Of a DNA stretch of 64,000 nt, positions 17,057 to 25,396 are shown piece after piece (within the stretch, counting starts at the first letter, position 1; every line of letters starts with the position of its first letter). The stretch is taken from assembly GCF_002119725.1 (NCBI RefSeq), contig NZ_CP021109.1, positions 3,844,001 to 3,908,000 on the forward strand, written 5' to 3'. The notes under the pieces are model-generated. The model was not told the origin of the DNA. It made no database searches and worked only from the letters and a program-made list of their open reading frames with translations. This DNA is from Bordetella genomosp. 9 (GTDB lineage: Bacteria > Pseudomonadota > Gammaproteobacteria > Burkholderiales > Burkholderiaceae_B). A program made the translations under genes and the position numbers.

Positions 17057-18514
17057 TCAGGCGCGCCCGGCCCCGTCGCCCGTCAGCTCGCGCAGCAGCC
17101 GCCACGCCGCCGCGTTGTCCACCATGCTCACCGAGAACCGCATGCAGGTGGACGGCGCCTGGGTGGGCGAGAACAACGTCCCGGGCGCCAGCAGCATGTT
17201 GCGTTCGGCCGCGGCCCGCGCCAGGCCTTCGGTATCGCGGCCGCAATCGGTCCACACGAACATGCCGGCGTGCGGCATGCTGGGAATGCGGAAGCCCAGA
17301 TCGAGCAGTTGCCGGATGCAGCGTTCGCGCGCCGCGTCCACTCTTGCGCGCACCCGCTCGACGTGCCGGCGATACTGCCCTTCGGCCAGAATGCGGTGGA
17401 TGACGCGCTCGCCCAGTTCCGGCGAGGTCAGCCCGGCCAGCATCTTGAGTTCCGCCAGCCGTTGGACCAGGGCCGGCGAGGCCGCCAGATAGCCCACACG
17501 CAGGCTGGGCGCGAGCATCTTTGAGAAACCGCCCACCAGGATCACCCGCTCCAGGCGGTCGAGCACCGACAGGCGCATGGCGTTGCCGGGATGCAATTCG
17601 GAATACGTGTCGTCTTCCACCAGCATGAAGTCGTGCCGCTCGGCGATGCGAAGGATGTCGTAGGCCGCGCCGGCCGACAGCGTGTGGCCGGTGGGGTTGT
17701 GGACCACGCTGTTCATGATGAAGAGCTTGGGGCGATGCTGCGCGGCCAGTTGCTCCAGAACCGCCACGTCGGGGCCGTCCGGCGTGCGAGGCACGCCGAT
17801 CACCCGCGCTCCCACCGCCGCCAGCCGGCCGAAAATCACGAACCACGCGGGATCCTCGACCAGCACGGTGTCGCCCGGACCGACCAGCAGGCGCGCCACC
17901 AGGTCCAGGCCGTGGGTGACGCCCGCAGTTGTCAACAGATTGCGTTCGGGGTGCGCCGGGACGCCCAGTCCCTGCAACAGCGCCGAGATCTGCTGGCGCA
18001 GCGGCGGATAGCCTTGCGGCTGCCCATACGAAAGGAAGTTGCCGCGCACCGTTCGCCCCACGGCGCGCACGGCGGCGGCAATCATGTCGGCGTCCAGCCA
18101 CTCGGCGGGCAACAGTCCCGCGCCGCCCGGCATGCCGGGCGCGGTCGACTCCCGGAACATATTGCGCAACAGCCAGGCGATATCGATGCGGGCGGGCTGG
18201 TCCAGCGCCGCCTCGGATCGCGCGGCCTGGGCGGTGGGCCGGGCCGTTCCGCGCGGCGCCACGAAAAAGCCCGCGCCGCGCCGCGATTGCACCAGCCCGC
18301 TCGCCGTGAGCCTGTCGTAAGCCTCGACGACGGTGAAACGGCTGACGCCGGCCTGCTCCGCCATGGCGCGGATGGACGGCAGCCGCGAACCCGGCCGCAG
18401 GCCCTCGTCCTTGATGCGGCGCGCCAGGTCGTCCGCCAGTTGATCGGCCAGGGTCACGTCGTTGCCCCGGACAGGCCGCCAGCCATAAGCGGGCTTGGTC
18501 GCTGAAAGTGTCAT
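17057..18514 (-). CDS. MocR-type GntR regulator with aminotransferase-like domain
   Basis: 485 residues. A GntR winged helix occupies about residues 18-90 (PGSRLPSIRAMAEQAGVSRFTVVEAYDRL), followed by a PLP-dependent fold type I domain. The PLP lysine is in GGFSKMLAPSLRVGY near residue 330, with NPTGHTLS near 273 and VEDDTYSELHPG near 297. MocR proteins control vitamin B6, GABA or transport genes. It is divergent from the EamA exporter, a common pairing, and probably regulates it through the 135-bp spacer. Confidence 0.9.
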   Translation of the reverse strand: MTLSATKPAYGWRPVRGNDVTLADQLADDLARRIKDEGLRPGSRLPSIRAMAEQAGVSRFTVVEAYDRLTASGLVQSRRGAGFFVAPRGTARPTAQAARSEAALDQPARIDIAWLLRNMFRESTAPGMPGGAGLLPAEWLDADMIAAAVRAVGRTVRGNFLSYGQPQGYPPLRQQISALLQGLGVPAHPERNLLTTAGVTHGLDLVARLLVGPGDTVLVEDPAWFVIFGRLAAVGARVIGVPRTPDGPDVAVLEQLAAQHRPKLFIMNSVVHNPTGHTLSAGAAYDILRIAERHDFMLVEDDTYSELHPGNAMRLSVLDRLERVILVGGFSKMLAPSLRVGYLAASPALVQRLAELKMLAGLTSPELGERVIHRILAEGQYRRHVERVRARVDAARERCIRQLLDLGFRIPSMPHAGMFVWTDCGRDTEGLARAAAERNMLLAPGTLFSPTQAPSTCMRFSVSMVDNAAAWRLLRELTGDGAGRA

Positions 18515-18556
18515 GGTCGATTCACCAGGCCAGTTATTGCTGTGAACCGGAAAAGT

Positions 18557-18566
18557 GTACCGGTAC
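18557..18566. promoter_or_regulatory. GTAC-rich palindrome between MocR gene and EamA gene, candidate operator
   Basis: A perfect 10-bp palindrome GTACCGGTAC in the divergent spacer, followed at once by a further TGTAC, so three GTAC blocks lie within about 15 bp. MocR proteins often bind repeated short boxes between themselves and the divergent target. The assignment is inference. Confidence 0.4.
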
Positions 18567-18649
18567 TGTACTGCTCACCATGCGTAGAGTGTCAGTTCCC
18601 CCGATGCCGCGCAAGCATGGCGGCTCGGTAACTTCCCTGAGACTCCGAC

Positions 18650-19600
18650 ATGACACGCCCTCTCGCCGCATCCCGCGCCGCGCCGCCGTCCACCAAGGCC
18701 GCAACCGGCGCCACCGCCACGGCGGCGCAACCGGGCGGTTGGGAAGGCTACGGGGCGGCGTTCCTGGGCATCCTGGTTTTCAGCCTGACGCTTCCCATGT
18801 CGCGCATCGCCGTCATGGAGCTGGACCCCTTCCTGGTGGGACTGGGGCGCGCCCTGGCCGCGGCCGTGCCTGCCGGCCTGCTGCTCTGGATCACCCGCAG
18901 CCGCCTCCCGCGCCGGGAAGAGCGGCTCGGTATCGTGCTGGCCGCGCTGGGCGTGGTGATAGGGTGGCCAGTCGCTTCCACGCTGGCCATGCAAACGGTT
19001 CCGGCCGCGCACGGCGCCGTCTTCAACGGCCTGCTGCCGCTTTCCACCGCCGCGTTCGCGGCCTGGGGCAGCGGCGAACGGCCGCCGGGCCGTTTCTGGC
19101 TGTGGGCCCTGGCGGGCGCGGCGCTGGTCGCCGTCTTCGCCCTGCGTGAAGGCGGCGGCGCGCCGCAATCTGGCGACCTGTGGCTGCTCGTCGCCGTGGT
19201 GCTCGGGGGCATGGGCTACGCGGAAGGCGCGCGCGTCTCCCGCACGCTGGGAGGATGGCGGACCATTTGCTGGGCGCTGGTCATCAGCGCGCCCTTCGTC
19301 GCGGGACCGGTGTTGTGGATGGCCGCGCACGCGCCGGCCGCGCCCAGCCCCGTCACGTGGATGGCGCTGACGTATCTGTCGTTCGGTTCGATGTTCCTGG
19401 GTTTCTTCTTCTGGTATCGCGGTCTGGCCCATGGCGGCATCGCCAGGGTGGGCCAGGTACAGCTGCTTCAACCCTTCCTGACCGTCGTGGCCGCCGGGCT
19501 GCTGTTCGGCGAAACGGTCACGTGGACCACGCTGTTTTTTGCCGTCGCCGTCATCGGCATCCTCGCAGCGGGACGGCGCGCCGCGGCGCGCCGTCCTTAG
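18650..19600 (+). CDS. EamA-family drug/metabolite transporter
   Basis: 316 residues with about ten membrane helices in two EamA repeats, after a 30-residue Ala/Pro-rich N-terminal tail. Motifs include FSLTLPMSRIAV in helix one, GAVFNGLLPL in the first repeat, and GGIARVGQVQLLQPFLTVVAAGLLFGE in the second. These proteins export amino acids or metabolites. It is divergent from the MocR regulator, the probable controller; substrate unknown. Confidence 0.88.
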   Translation: MTRPLAASRAAPPSTKAATGATATAAQPGGWEGYGAAFLGILVFSLTLPMSRIAVMELDPFLVGLGRALAAAVPAGLLLWITRSRLPRREERLGIVLAALGVVIGWPVASTLAMQTVPAAHGAVFNGLLPLSTAAFAAWGSGERPPGRFWLWALAGAALVAVFALREGGGAPQSGDLWLLVAVVLGGMGYAEGARVSRTLGGWRTICWALVISAPFVAGPVLWMAAHAPAAPSPVTWMALTYLSFGSMFLGFFFWYRGLAHGGIARVGQVQLLQPFLTVVAAGLLFGETVTWTTLFFAVAVIGILAAGRRAAARRP

Positions 19601-19636
19601 GCGCAGTCCACGTCGGCAAACGGGAGTTTCGCACCC

Positions 19637-20281
19637 ATGAACCTCGAACAGACGATCCCATTGCTGTCCCTGAACGTGCTTGGCCCGCTGGCCTTGTTCG
19701 CTTTGGTCAGCTCCATCACACCCGGCCCGAACAACATCATGCTGGCGACCTCGGGGCTGAACTTCGGGTTCCGGCGCTCCATGCCCCACATGATGGGCGT
19801 GAACCTGGGCTTCAGCCTGATGATCCTGCTGGTCGGCGCCGGCCTGGGCGCGGTCTTCCATACCGTGCCCGTCCTGTACACGCTCCTCAAATACGGCGGC
19901 GCCGCGTATCTGCTGTACCTGGCCTGGAAGATCGCCACCTCCGGGGAAATCCAGGAAGGCGGCAAGCGCGCGAAACCGATCACATTCCTGCAGGCTGCCG
20001 CATTCCAGTGGGTCAATCCCAAGGCCTGGGTGATGGTGGTCGGCGTCGCGGCCACCTACATTCCGGAGTCGGGGTTTTTCCTGAACCTGATCGTCGCCAC
20101 CCTGGTGTGCGGCATCGTGAACCTGCCGAGTATCGGCGTCTGGGTCACCTTCGGCACGGCATTGCGCCGTTTCCTGCATCGCCCCATGGCGGTGCGCGCC
20201 TTCAACATCTCGATGGCGCTGCTGCTCGTCATATCGCTGTACCCGGTGGCGCAGGAACTGGTCGCGCACTGGATGAGCTGA
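19637..20281 (+). CDS. LysE/RhtB-family amino acid exporter
   Basis: 214 residues with six predicted helices. The LysE hallmark SSITPGPNNIMLATSG is at residues 25-40, and the typical YGGAAYLLYLAWKI and FQWVNPKAWVM follow near 87 and 123. It starts 36 bp after the EamA gene in the same direction with CGGGAG upstream, so the two exporters may share a transcript under MocR control. Confidence 0.9.
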   Translation: MNLEQTIPLLSLNVLGPLALFALVSSITPGPNNIMLATSGLNFGFRRSMPHMMGVNLGFSLMILLVGAGLGAVFHTVPVLYTLLKYGGAAYLLYLAWKIATSGEIQEGGKRAKPITFLQAAAFQWVNPKAWVMVVGVAATYIPESGFFLNLIVATLVCGIVNLPSIGVWVTFGTALRRFLHRPMAVRAFNISMALLLVISLYPVAQELVAHWMS

Positions 20282-20346
20282 CCCGCCTTCGGGCCTCGCC
20301 GGGCGGCCGATGCGGAACCGCCCGCGGCGCTGCTAGTCTATGTCGC

Positions 20347-21279
20347 ATGCCCGCCCTCTTCCGCCCGCTCACCCGTATCGGCCTGCGCCGCGCCATCGCC
20401 TGCGCATTGATCGCCGCGTCCGCCGTGGTGGGCTGTACCCAGCTGGACAACTGGCAAAGGGAAGCGATTTTCGCGCCGGCCCGCGGCGACCAGCGCTGGT
20501 TCAGCGAGCCGCCGGACGGCACGCAGGTCTTCGATCTGGACGTTACCCGCGGGCAACATGTGCGGGCCTGGTATTGGAAGAGTCCCGACCCCGGGGCGCC
20601 AACCGTCCTTTATCTGCACGGCGCGCGCTGGAACCTGAACGGCAGCGCCTTTCGCATGACGAGCTGGACCCGCATGGGGTATTCGGTGCTGGCCATCGAC
20701 TATCGCGGGTTCGGCGATTCCACCCGCCTGCTGCCTTCGGAAAAAACCGCCGGCGAGGACGCGGCCGCGGCCTTGCGGGAACTCGCCCGGCGCCAGCCGG
20801 ACCCGGCGCGCCGCTTCGTCTACGGCCACAGCCTGGGCGGCGCCATCGCCATCGACCTGGCCGCGCGCAAGGACGTCCCGCCCTTCGCCGGGTTGATCGT
20901 CGAAAGCAGCTTCACCAGCATCGCCGCCATGCTCGGCACCACCGAGTGGGGTTGGGTGCCCGGCGCCAGCCTGCTGGTGACGCAGCCCTTCGATTCCGTG
21001 GACAAGCTGGCCGAACTGACCACGCCGGTGCTCTTCCTGCACGGCACGAACGATCGCGTCGTTCCGCACACCATGAGCGACCAGTTGTTCGCGGCCGCGC
21101 AGCGCGTGGCGCCGAACCTGAAGCGCCTGGTAAAGATCGATGGCGCCTCGCACTCGGGCGCGGTGAGAAGCGGCGCGGTGTACCGTGACGCCGTCGAGTC
21201 GTTCATCCGCGATGCGATGGCGGCGTGGCACGGCGCGCCCATGCCGCAGCGCCCGCCGGTGGACGCGCGCGAGGGCTAG
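20347..21279 (+). CDS. Alpha/beta hydrolase, predicted lipoprotein
   Basis: 310 residues. Residues 1-30 form a signal peptide with a lipobox-like end (ASAVVGC), so the protein is probably anchored as a lipoprotein. The alpha/beta-hydrolase core has YLHGARWNLNGS near residue 93, the nucleophile elbow GHSLGG near 160, and LHGTNDRVVP with the acid residue near 235; a His near 262 (GASHSG) would complete the triad. It resembles the BEM46/Abhd13-like hydrolases. The stop codon overlaps that of the convergent deacetylase gene within CTAG. Confidence 0.85.
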   Translation: MPALFRPLTRIGLRRAIACALIAASAVVGCTQLDNWQREAIFAPARGDQRWFSEPPDGTQVFDLDVTRGQHVRAWYWKSPDPGAPTVLYLHGARWNLNGSAFRMTSWTRMGYSVLAIDYRGFGDSTRLLPSEKTAGEDAAAALRELARRQPDPARRFVYGHSLGGAIAIDLAARKDVPPFAGLIVESSFTSIAAMLGTTEWGWVPGASLLVTQPFDSVDKLAELTTPVLFLHGTNDRVVPHTMSDQLFAAAQRVAPNLKRLVKIDGASHSGAVRSGAVYRDAVESFIRDAMAAWHGAPMPQRPPVDAREG

Positions 21280-22130
21280 CGTCGTTCAGCGACGGCGTAG
21301 CGCCCGATACGCAGGCCGTTGCGCATCAGCCATTCGCTCAGGCCGGGCTTGGACAGCACCTGGTATTCAGCGCCGCGCTGCGCGTCCATGCCTTTTCCGC
21401 CGCCAGCCGGCAACGCGGGATGGCACATCAGCAGATCGCCCTCGCAGGCGTTGCGCAGCCAGACTTTCAACAGATCGTCGTATGCCTGCGCGCCGCCCTG
21501 GAAATCGTAGACCCCCAGGAAGCGGCGGTTGGTGCGCAGACCGGCGCGCCCGGCCTCGCGGGCGAAGGCGCGCGAACCCAGCGCCGCGATGATGTGCGCC
21601 TTGCGGCGCAGCGGCTTGGGCACGCCGTCCAACCGCCCCGGCGCCGTATAGCGCAGCCACGGCTTCCGGTCGGGATAGCGGCGCTCGAGCACCGAGAACA
21701 GCGCGTTGCGTATCTGCGGCAGCTGGTGGACATGCTGATGGCCGTCGATGAAGTCGGGCATGCGCCCCATGGTGAACTCGAAGGCGTCCAGCTGCCGTTC
21801 GATCTGCCGTTTCAAGCGGCCCGTATCCAGCAGGTGGCCGTAGGCACAGGCGATCAGGCGGGGCAGCGGCATATAGAGCCCGGACGCGCCCAGCGGTTCG
21901 GTGAAATTCAGATGCAGGCCGACATCGACATCCAGGTCGCGCAAACGGGGGGCGTCGCGCCGGAACGCCGGCGCCTGCGACAGGCAGCCGACCGCGCTGA
22001 GCCGGTGCGCCACCGCCAGGCCGACGATGCCCTCGTTGATCGCCCGATTCATGCCAAAATCGTCGGCGCAAACAACTATGTGAATCACGCCGGCGCGCTC
22101 GGCGCCCGGCCCATCCGACATCATCGCCAT
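21276..22130 (-). CDS. lgmC: ChbG/HpnK (YdjC)-family deacetylase, probable LgmC
   Basis: 284 residues. ADDFGMNRAINEGI near residue 20 is the metal-binding start of the YdjC/ChbG carbohydrate deacetylases; VGLHLNFTEPLG near 70 and FIDGHQHVHQLP near 128 hold further ligands. In Bordetella pertussis the lgm genes decorate lipid A phosphates with glucosamine; LgmC is proposed to deacetylate undecaprenyl-phosphate-GlcNAc. The neighbours (GtrA, ArnT-like, ArnC-like) fit that set. The start is unsure: ATGs at 22130, 22124 and 22121 are in frame and none has a clear ribosome-binding site. Confidence 0.8.
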   Translation of the reverse strand: MAMMSDGPGAERAGVIHIVVCADDFGMNRAINEGIVGLAVAHRLSAVGCLSQAPAFRRDAPRLRDLDVDVGLHLNFTEPLGASGLYMPLPRLIACAYGHLLDTGRLKRQIERQLDAFEFTMGRMPDFIDGHQHVHQLPQIRNALFSVLERRYPDRKPWLRYTAPGRLDGVPKPLRRKAHIIAALGSRAFAREAGRAGLRTNRRFLGVYDFQGGAQAYDDLLKVWLRNACEGDLLMCHPALPAGGGKGMDAQRGAEYQVLSKPGLSEWLMRNGLRIGRYAVAERR

Positions 22131-22142
22131 GGAAGTTTTCGA

Positions 22143-22538
22143 ATGCGCAGCCTGATCCGACAACTGAGCTGGTTCGTCGCCGTTGGCTGCGCCGCGGCCG
22201 CCACGCACTGGCTGGTGGTGGTCGCCTGCGTGGAAGGTATAGGCGCGCGTCCACTGGCGGCCAATGTTGCGGGCTGGCTGGTGGCCTTCTGCGTATCGTT
22301 CAGCGGTCATTATCTGCTCACTTTCCGGCAGCAGGCCGGCGCCTGGCATGTCGCGGCGCGGCGGTTTTTTTGTATATCCGCGGCCGGATTCATCGTCAAC
22401 GAGGTTTCGTACGCGTGGCTGCTGCGCCGCACCGCCATGCGGTACGACGTTCTGCTTGCTTCGATCCTCGTCGCCATTGCTGTCCTTACTTTCCTTCTGA
22501 GCCGGCTGTGGGCGTTTCGCCGCAGTACCGCGCTTTGA
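22143..22538 (+). CDS. lgmD: GtrA-family membrane protein, probable LgmD flippase
   Basis: 131 residues with four membrane helices, the standard GtrA size (RQLSWFVAVGCAAAATHWLVV, NVAGWLVAFCVSFSGHYLLTF, then two more). GtrA proteins move undecaprenyl-phosphate sugars across the inner membrane. ATG 22143 has GGAAG seven bases upstream. It is the only gene of the lgm group on +: its start is 12 bp from the divergent lgmC start, and its last 53 bp overlap the 3' end of lgmB. Confidence 0.82.
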   Translation: MRSLIRQLSWFVAVGCAAAATHWLVVVACVEGIGARPLAANVAGWLVAFCVSFSGHYLLTFRQQAGAWHVAARRFFCISAAGFIVNEVSYAWLLRRTAMRYDVLLASILVAIAVLTFLLSRLWAFRRSTAL

Positions 22539-24093
22539 AAGCATCGTCGGCCACGATCCGCCACAAGGCGCGCTTGCCGTTATCGGCATAAGGCGCCACG
22601 CCGCGCAGCGCCGCATAGCTGTCCTGGTCCTCGCGCGGATTGCCCCAGAACCAGAAGACCCGTCCCTCGGGCGCCGCGCACATCCTCGTCTGCAGATCCT
22701 GCGGTGAAATCAACGTCGCTTTCATGACGTCCGGACGGAACATACCCGAGTCGTACAGCTCCTTGCGCCAATTGTCCCGCACCGGAATTTCAGGATTGTT
22801 CCAGTTGTCGACCACCCAGGCGGGCCGCGGGTCGCGCAGCGCCATGGGCAGATCGTAGGCATAGGTATGCAGCATCACCACCTGATCCGTGGGCTGGAAG
22901 TCGTCCCGCGCCCGCTCGGTCAGGGAGAGCGCCGTCGGCTTGGCATAGAGGGCGGCGGCCGCGGTGGCGGCCACGCACAGGCCGACGGCCGCCGACAGGC
23001 AGACGCGGAAGCTGCGGTGGGCCGCCGAGGACGGATCCGACAGGGCCGCAACGATCACTTCCGCGATCAGGACCGCGATGGGCGCCAGCGTGGGAAGCAC
23101 GTATCCCACGAGCTTGGAGGCGGGAATGGAGAAGAAGACCAGCACCACGGCCAGCCAGATGCCCATCAGCATCCGCACGCTGTAGGCGGCGGCGTCGTCC
23201 TTGTTCCAGAACGCCTTGCGGAACACGCCGCCCAGCCACAGCGTCCATGGCAGCACCAGTCCGGCCACCACCGGCAGATAGAACCAGACCGGCTGGCGGT
23301 TGTTGAAAGTGGCCTCGGCGAAGCGATCGAACTGCTGGTAGACGAAGAAGTAGTGGAAAAAGCCGGGGAATTCCTGCTGCATGGTCCAGAACCACGGCAG
23401 GCACACCGCTAAGAACGCCGCGATGGCCGGCGGCCACAGCAGCGCGCGCAGGCCGCGCCATTGACGCATCGCCACGATCCAGAAAAACAGGATGCCGCCG
23501 GGCAAGACGACGCCGATCAGGCCCTTGGACAAGACCCCCAGCGCCGCGAGTACGCCGGTGACCAGCGCCATCAGGCGCCACGGCTCGCCGCGCACCGCAC
23601 GCATGACCGTATCGGCGCCGGCGAGCGTGGTCAGCGAAATCATGCCCGCGACCAGCATGTCCAGATTGGCGAACTGCGCCCCCCCGAAGAAAAACGGCTG
23701 CGTCGCCAGCACCAGCATCGCCACGGCAGCCGCCCTGCCGCCCCGATAGCGGCGCATGAAGGCGTACACGGCCATGGCCGTCAGCCAGCCTGCCAGCCAG
23801 GAAGGCAGCCGGGCAGCCCAGGGATGCACCCCGAACAGGCCGAAGGCGCCTTCGGCCAGCCAGTAGTACAGCGGCGGCTTGTGGAAGAAGGGCATGCCGT
23901 TCAGCAGCGGCACGGCATGCTCGCCGCTGCGTAACATCTCCCATGCAACGCCGGCATATCGCCCTTCGTCCGGCAGCGTCATGGGTCTGAGCCACGACAG
24001 ACAGGCCAGCCAGATGCCGGTGACGAGAAAAAGCAGGGGCTTGGATGACACCTCGAGGCGGCGCACCCAGGTATTCAGGACGAGAGAGGACAT
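22486..24093 (-). CDS. lgmB: ArnT-like GT39 glycosyltransferase, probable LgmB
   Basis: 535 residues with about 11 to 13 membrane helices and a C-terminal periplasmic domain. The GT39 catalytic region is near the N-terminus: LPDEGRYAGVAWEML at residues 40-54 (Asp-Glu pair) and FFHKPPLYYWL near 69. NLDMLVAGMI near 142 and SKGLIG near 188 are also typical. ArnT-type enzymes pass a sugar from undecaprenyl phosphate to lipid A; in Bordetella LgmB transfers glucosamine and raises resistance to cationic peptides. The ATG overlaps the lgmA stop as TAATG, so translation is coupled. Confidence 0.85.
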   Translation of the reverse strand: MSSLVLNTWVRRLEVSSKPLLFLVTGIWLACLSWLRPMTLPDEGRYAGVAWEMLRSGEHAVPLLNGMPFFHKPPLYYWLAEGAFGLFGVHPWAARLPSWLAGWLTAMAVYAFMRRYRGGRAAAVAMLVLATQPFFFGGAQFANLDMLVAGMISLTTLAGADTVMRAVRGEPWRLMALVTGVLAALGVLSKGLIGVVLPGGILFFWIVAMRQWRGLRALLWPPAIAAFLAVCLPWFWTMQQEFPGFFHYFFVYQQFDRFAEATFNNRQPVWFYLPVVAGLVLPWTLWLGGVFRKAFWNKDDAAAYSVRMLMGIWLAVVLVFFSIPASKLVGYVLPTLAPIAVLIAEVIVAALSDPSSAAHRSFRVCLSAAVGLCVAATAAAALYAKPTALSLTERARDDFQPTDQVVMLHTYAYDLPMALRDPRPAWVVDNWNNPEIPVRDNWRKELYDSGMFRPDVMKATLISPQDLQTRMCAAPEGRVFWFWGNPREDQDSYAALRGVAPYADNGKRALWRIVADDAFKARYCGETPTAGSEGK

Positions 24094-25124
24094 TACTTCG
24101 CGTTCTTTTTATCTATATGAGGCCGCCCGCGCTGCTCGCGCACGACGTACAGGGGCCGGCCTTTGACTTCGTCGAAAATGCGGCCGACGTATTCGCCGAC
24201 GACGCCCAGGGACAACAGGTTGATGCCCGCGAAAAACATCAGGGCGGCCACGATGGTCGTCCAGCCGGACACGGCGTTGCCGTACATCCAGTAGTCCACC
24301 ACCAGATAGCAGCCGTAGGCGAACGAGAGGATGGCGAAGATCACCCCGATCACGCTGACCATGCGCAGCGGCCAGGTGGTGAAGGCGGTCAAGCCGGCGA
24401 ATGCCAGCTTGAACAGCTTGCGGCCGCTGTAGTGGCTGGCGCCGTGCACGCGATCATCGGGGGTATAGGGCAGCGCCTCGGAACGGAACCCCACCCATGC
24501 ATACAGCCCTTTCATGAACCGCGTGCGTTCCGGCAAGGCATTCAACGCCCGCACGACCCGCCGATCCATCAGGCGGAAGTCGCCGGCATGGGCGGGCACG
24601 TCCACGCCCCGGCCTTCGCTGAGCAGGCGGTAGAACATGTGCGATCCGAAACGCTTGAACCATGTCTCCGCGCTGCGGTTCTCGCGCACGGCGTAGACCA
24701 TATCCGCGCCCGCGCGCCACCGCTCCAGCATCTCCGGAATCAGGGCCGGCGGATGCTGCATGTCGGCATCCAGGCAGATGACGACATCGCCGGTCGCCGC
24801 CTCCAGGCCCGCGCTCAGCGCGGCTTCCTTGCCGAAATTGCGTGAGAGCTGCAGGTAGCGGAACCCGTCGATTTCACACCACTCGCGCATCAGCTCGGGC
24901 GTGCCGTCGGTGCTGCCGTCGTCCGTGACGATGACTTCCCAGCTTCCGCACAGCTTGCCGAGCACGGCCATCAGGGCGGGGAGCAGCACGCGCAGGTTGT
25001 CGCTTTCGTTCAGGCAGGGCACCACGCAGGAAATACGGATGGCCTGCGAGCGGTCATTGCGGGGAAGGACCTCGGGGGTAAGCGTGCGTGGCGCGAACGC
25101 TTCTGTGCGGGCTTCGATGTGCAT
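24093..25124 (-). CDS. lgmA: ArnC-like GT2 glycosyltransferase, probable LgmA
   Basis: 343 residues. A cytoplasmic GT2 domain (VVPCLNESDNLR near 34, VTDDGSTDGTP near 65, CLDADMQHPP near 115) is followed by two membrane helices near residues 250-310 as in ArnC/DPM1-type enzymes. It would load a sugar, GlcNAc in the Bordetella model, onto undecaprenyl phosphate. The start ATG 25124 lacks a clear ribosome-binding site; the frame stays open upstream but without family resemblance. The 272 bp upstream hold no gene I can recognise and presumably carry the promoter. Confidence 0.83.
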   Translation of the reverse strand: MHIEARTEAFAPRTLTPEVLPRNDRSQAIRISCVVPCLNESDNLRVLLPALMAVLGKLCGSWEVIVTDDGSTDGTPELMREWCEIDGFRYLQLSRNFGKEAALSAGLEAATGDVVICLDADMQHPPALIPEMLERWRAGADMVYAVRENRSAETWFKRFGSHMFYRLLSEGRGVDVPAHAGDFRLMDRRVVRALNALPERTRFMKGLYAWVGFRSEALPYTPDDRVHGASHYSGRKLFKLAFAGLTAFTTWPLRMVSVIGVIFAILSFAYGCYLVVDYWMYGNAVSGWTTIVAALMFFAGINLLSLGVVGEYVGRIFDEVKGRPLYVVREQRGRPHIDKKNAK

Positions 25125-25396
25125 GGCATTGCCAGGTTGGAAAACTGCTGCGTCGCAGTATCGGCCCGCACGTGTCGAATTTTCATGAAATGCGTGTCCA
25201 GCCCGGCTTGGAACGTCCGGGACACGGAAAACCTGGCGATCCGGTCTGGTTCGCGGCATGGCAGCCCTGCTCCGCGTGAGCGCTGGCACGCCATCGATTG
25301 TAAGAACCCGGGGACGCGCCCGGTACGCGGAAAACCCGTGTACCGGCGCCGGAACCTAACAAATCGTGCGCTGCAGAGGAATGAGCGCCGCGCGGC

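Noticed and set aside
18575..20269. 564-codon open frame antisense to the EamA and LysE genes
   Set aside because: Gln/His/Arg-rich low-complexity translation without domains, opposite two clear transporter genes.
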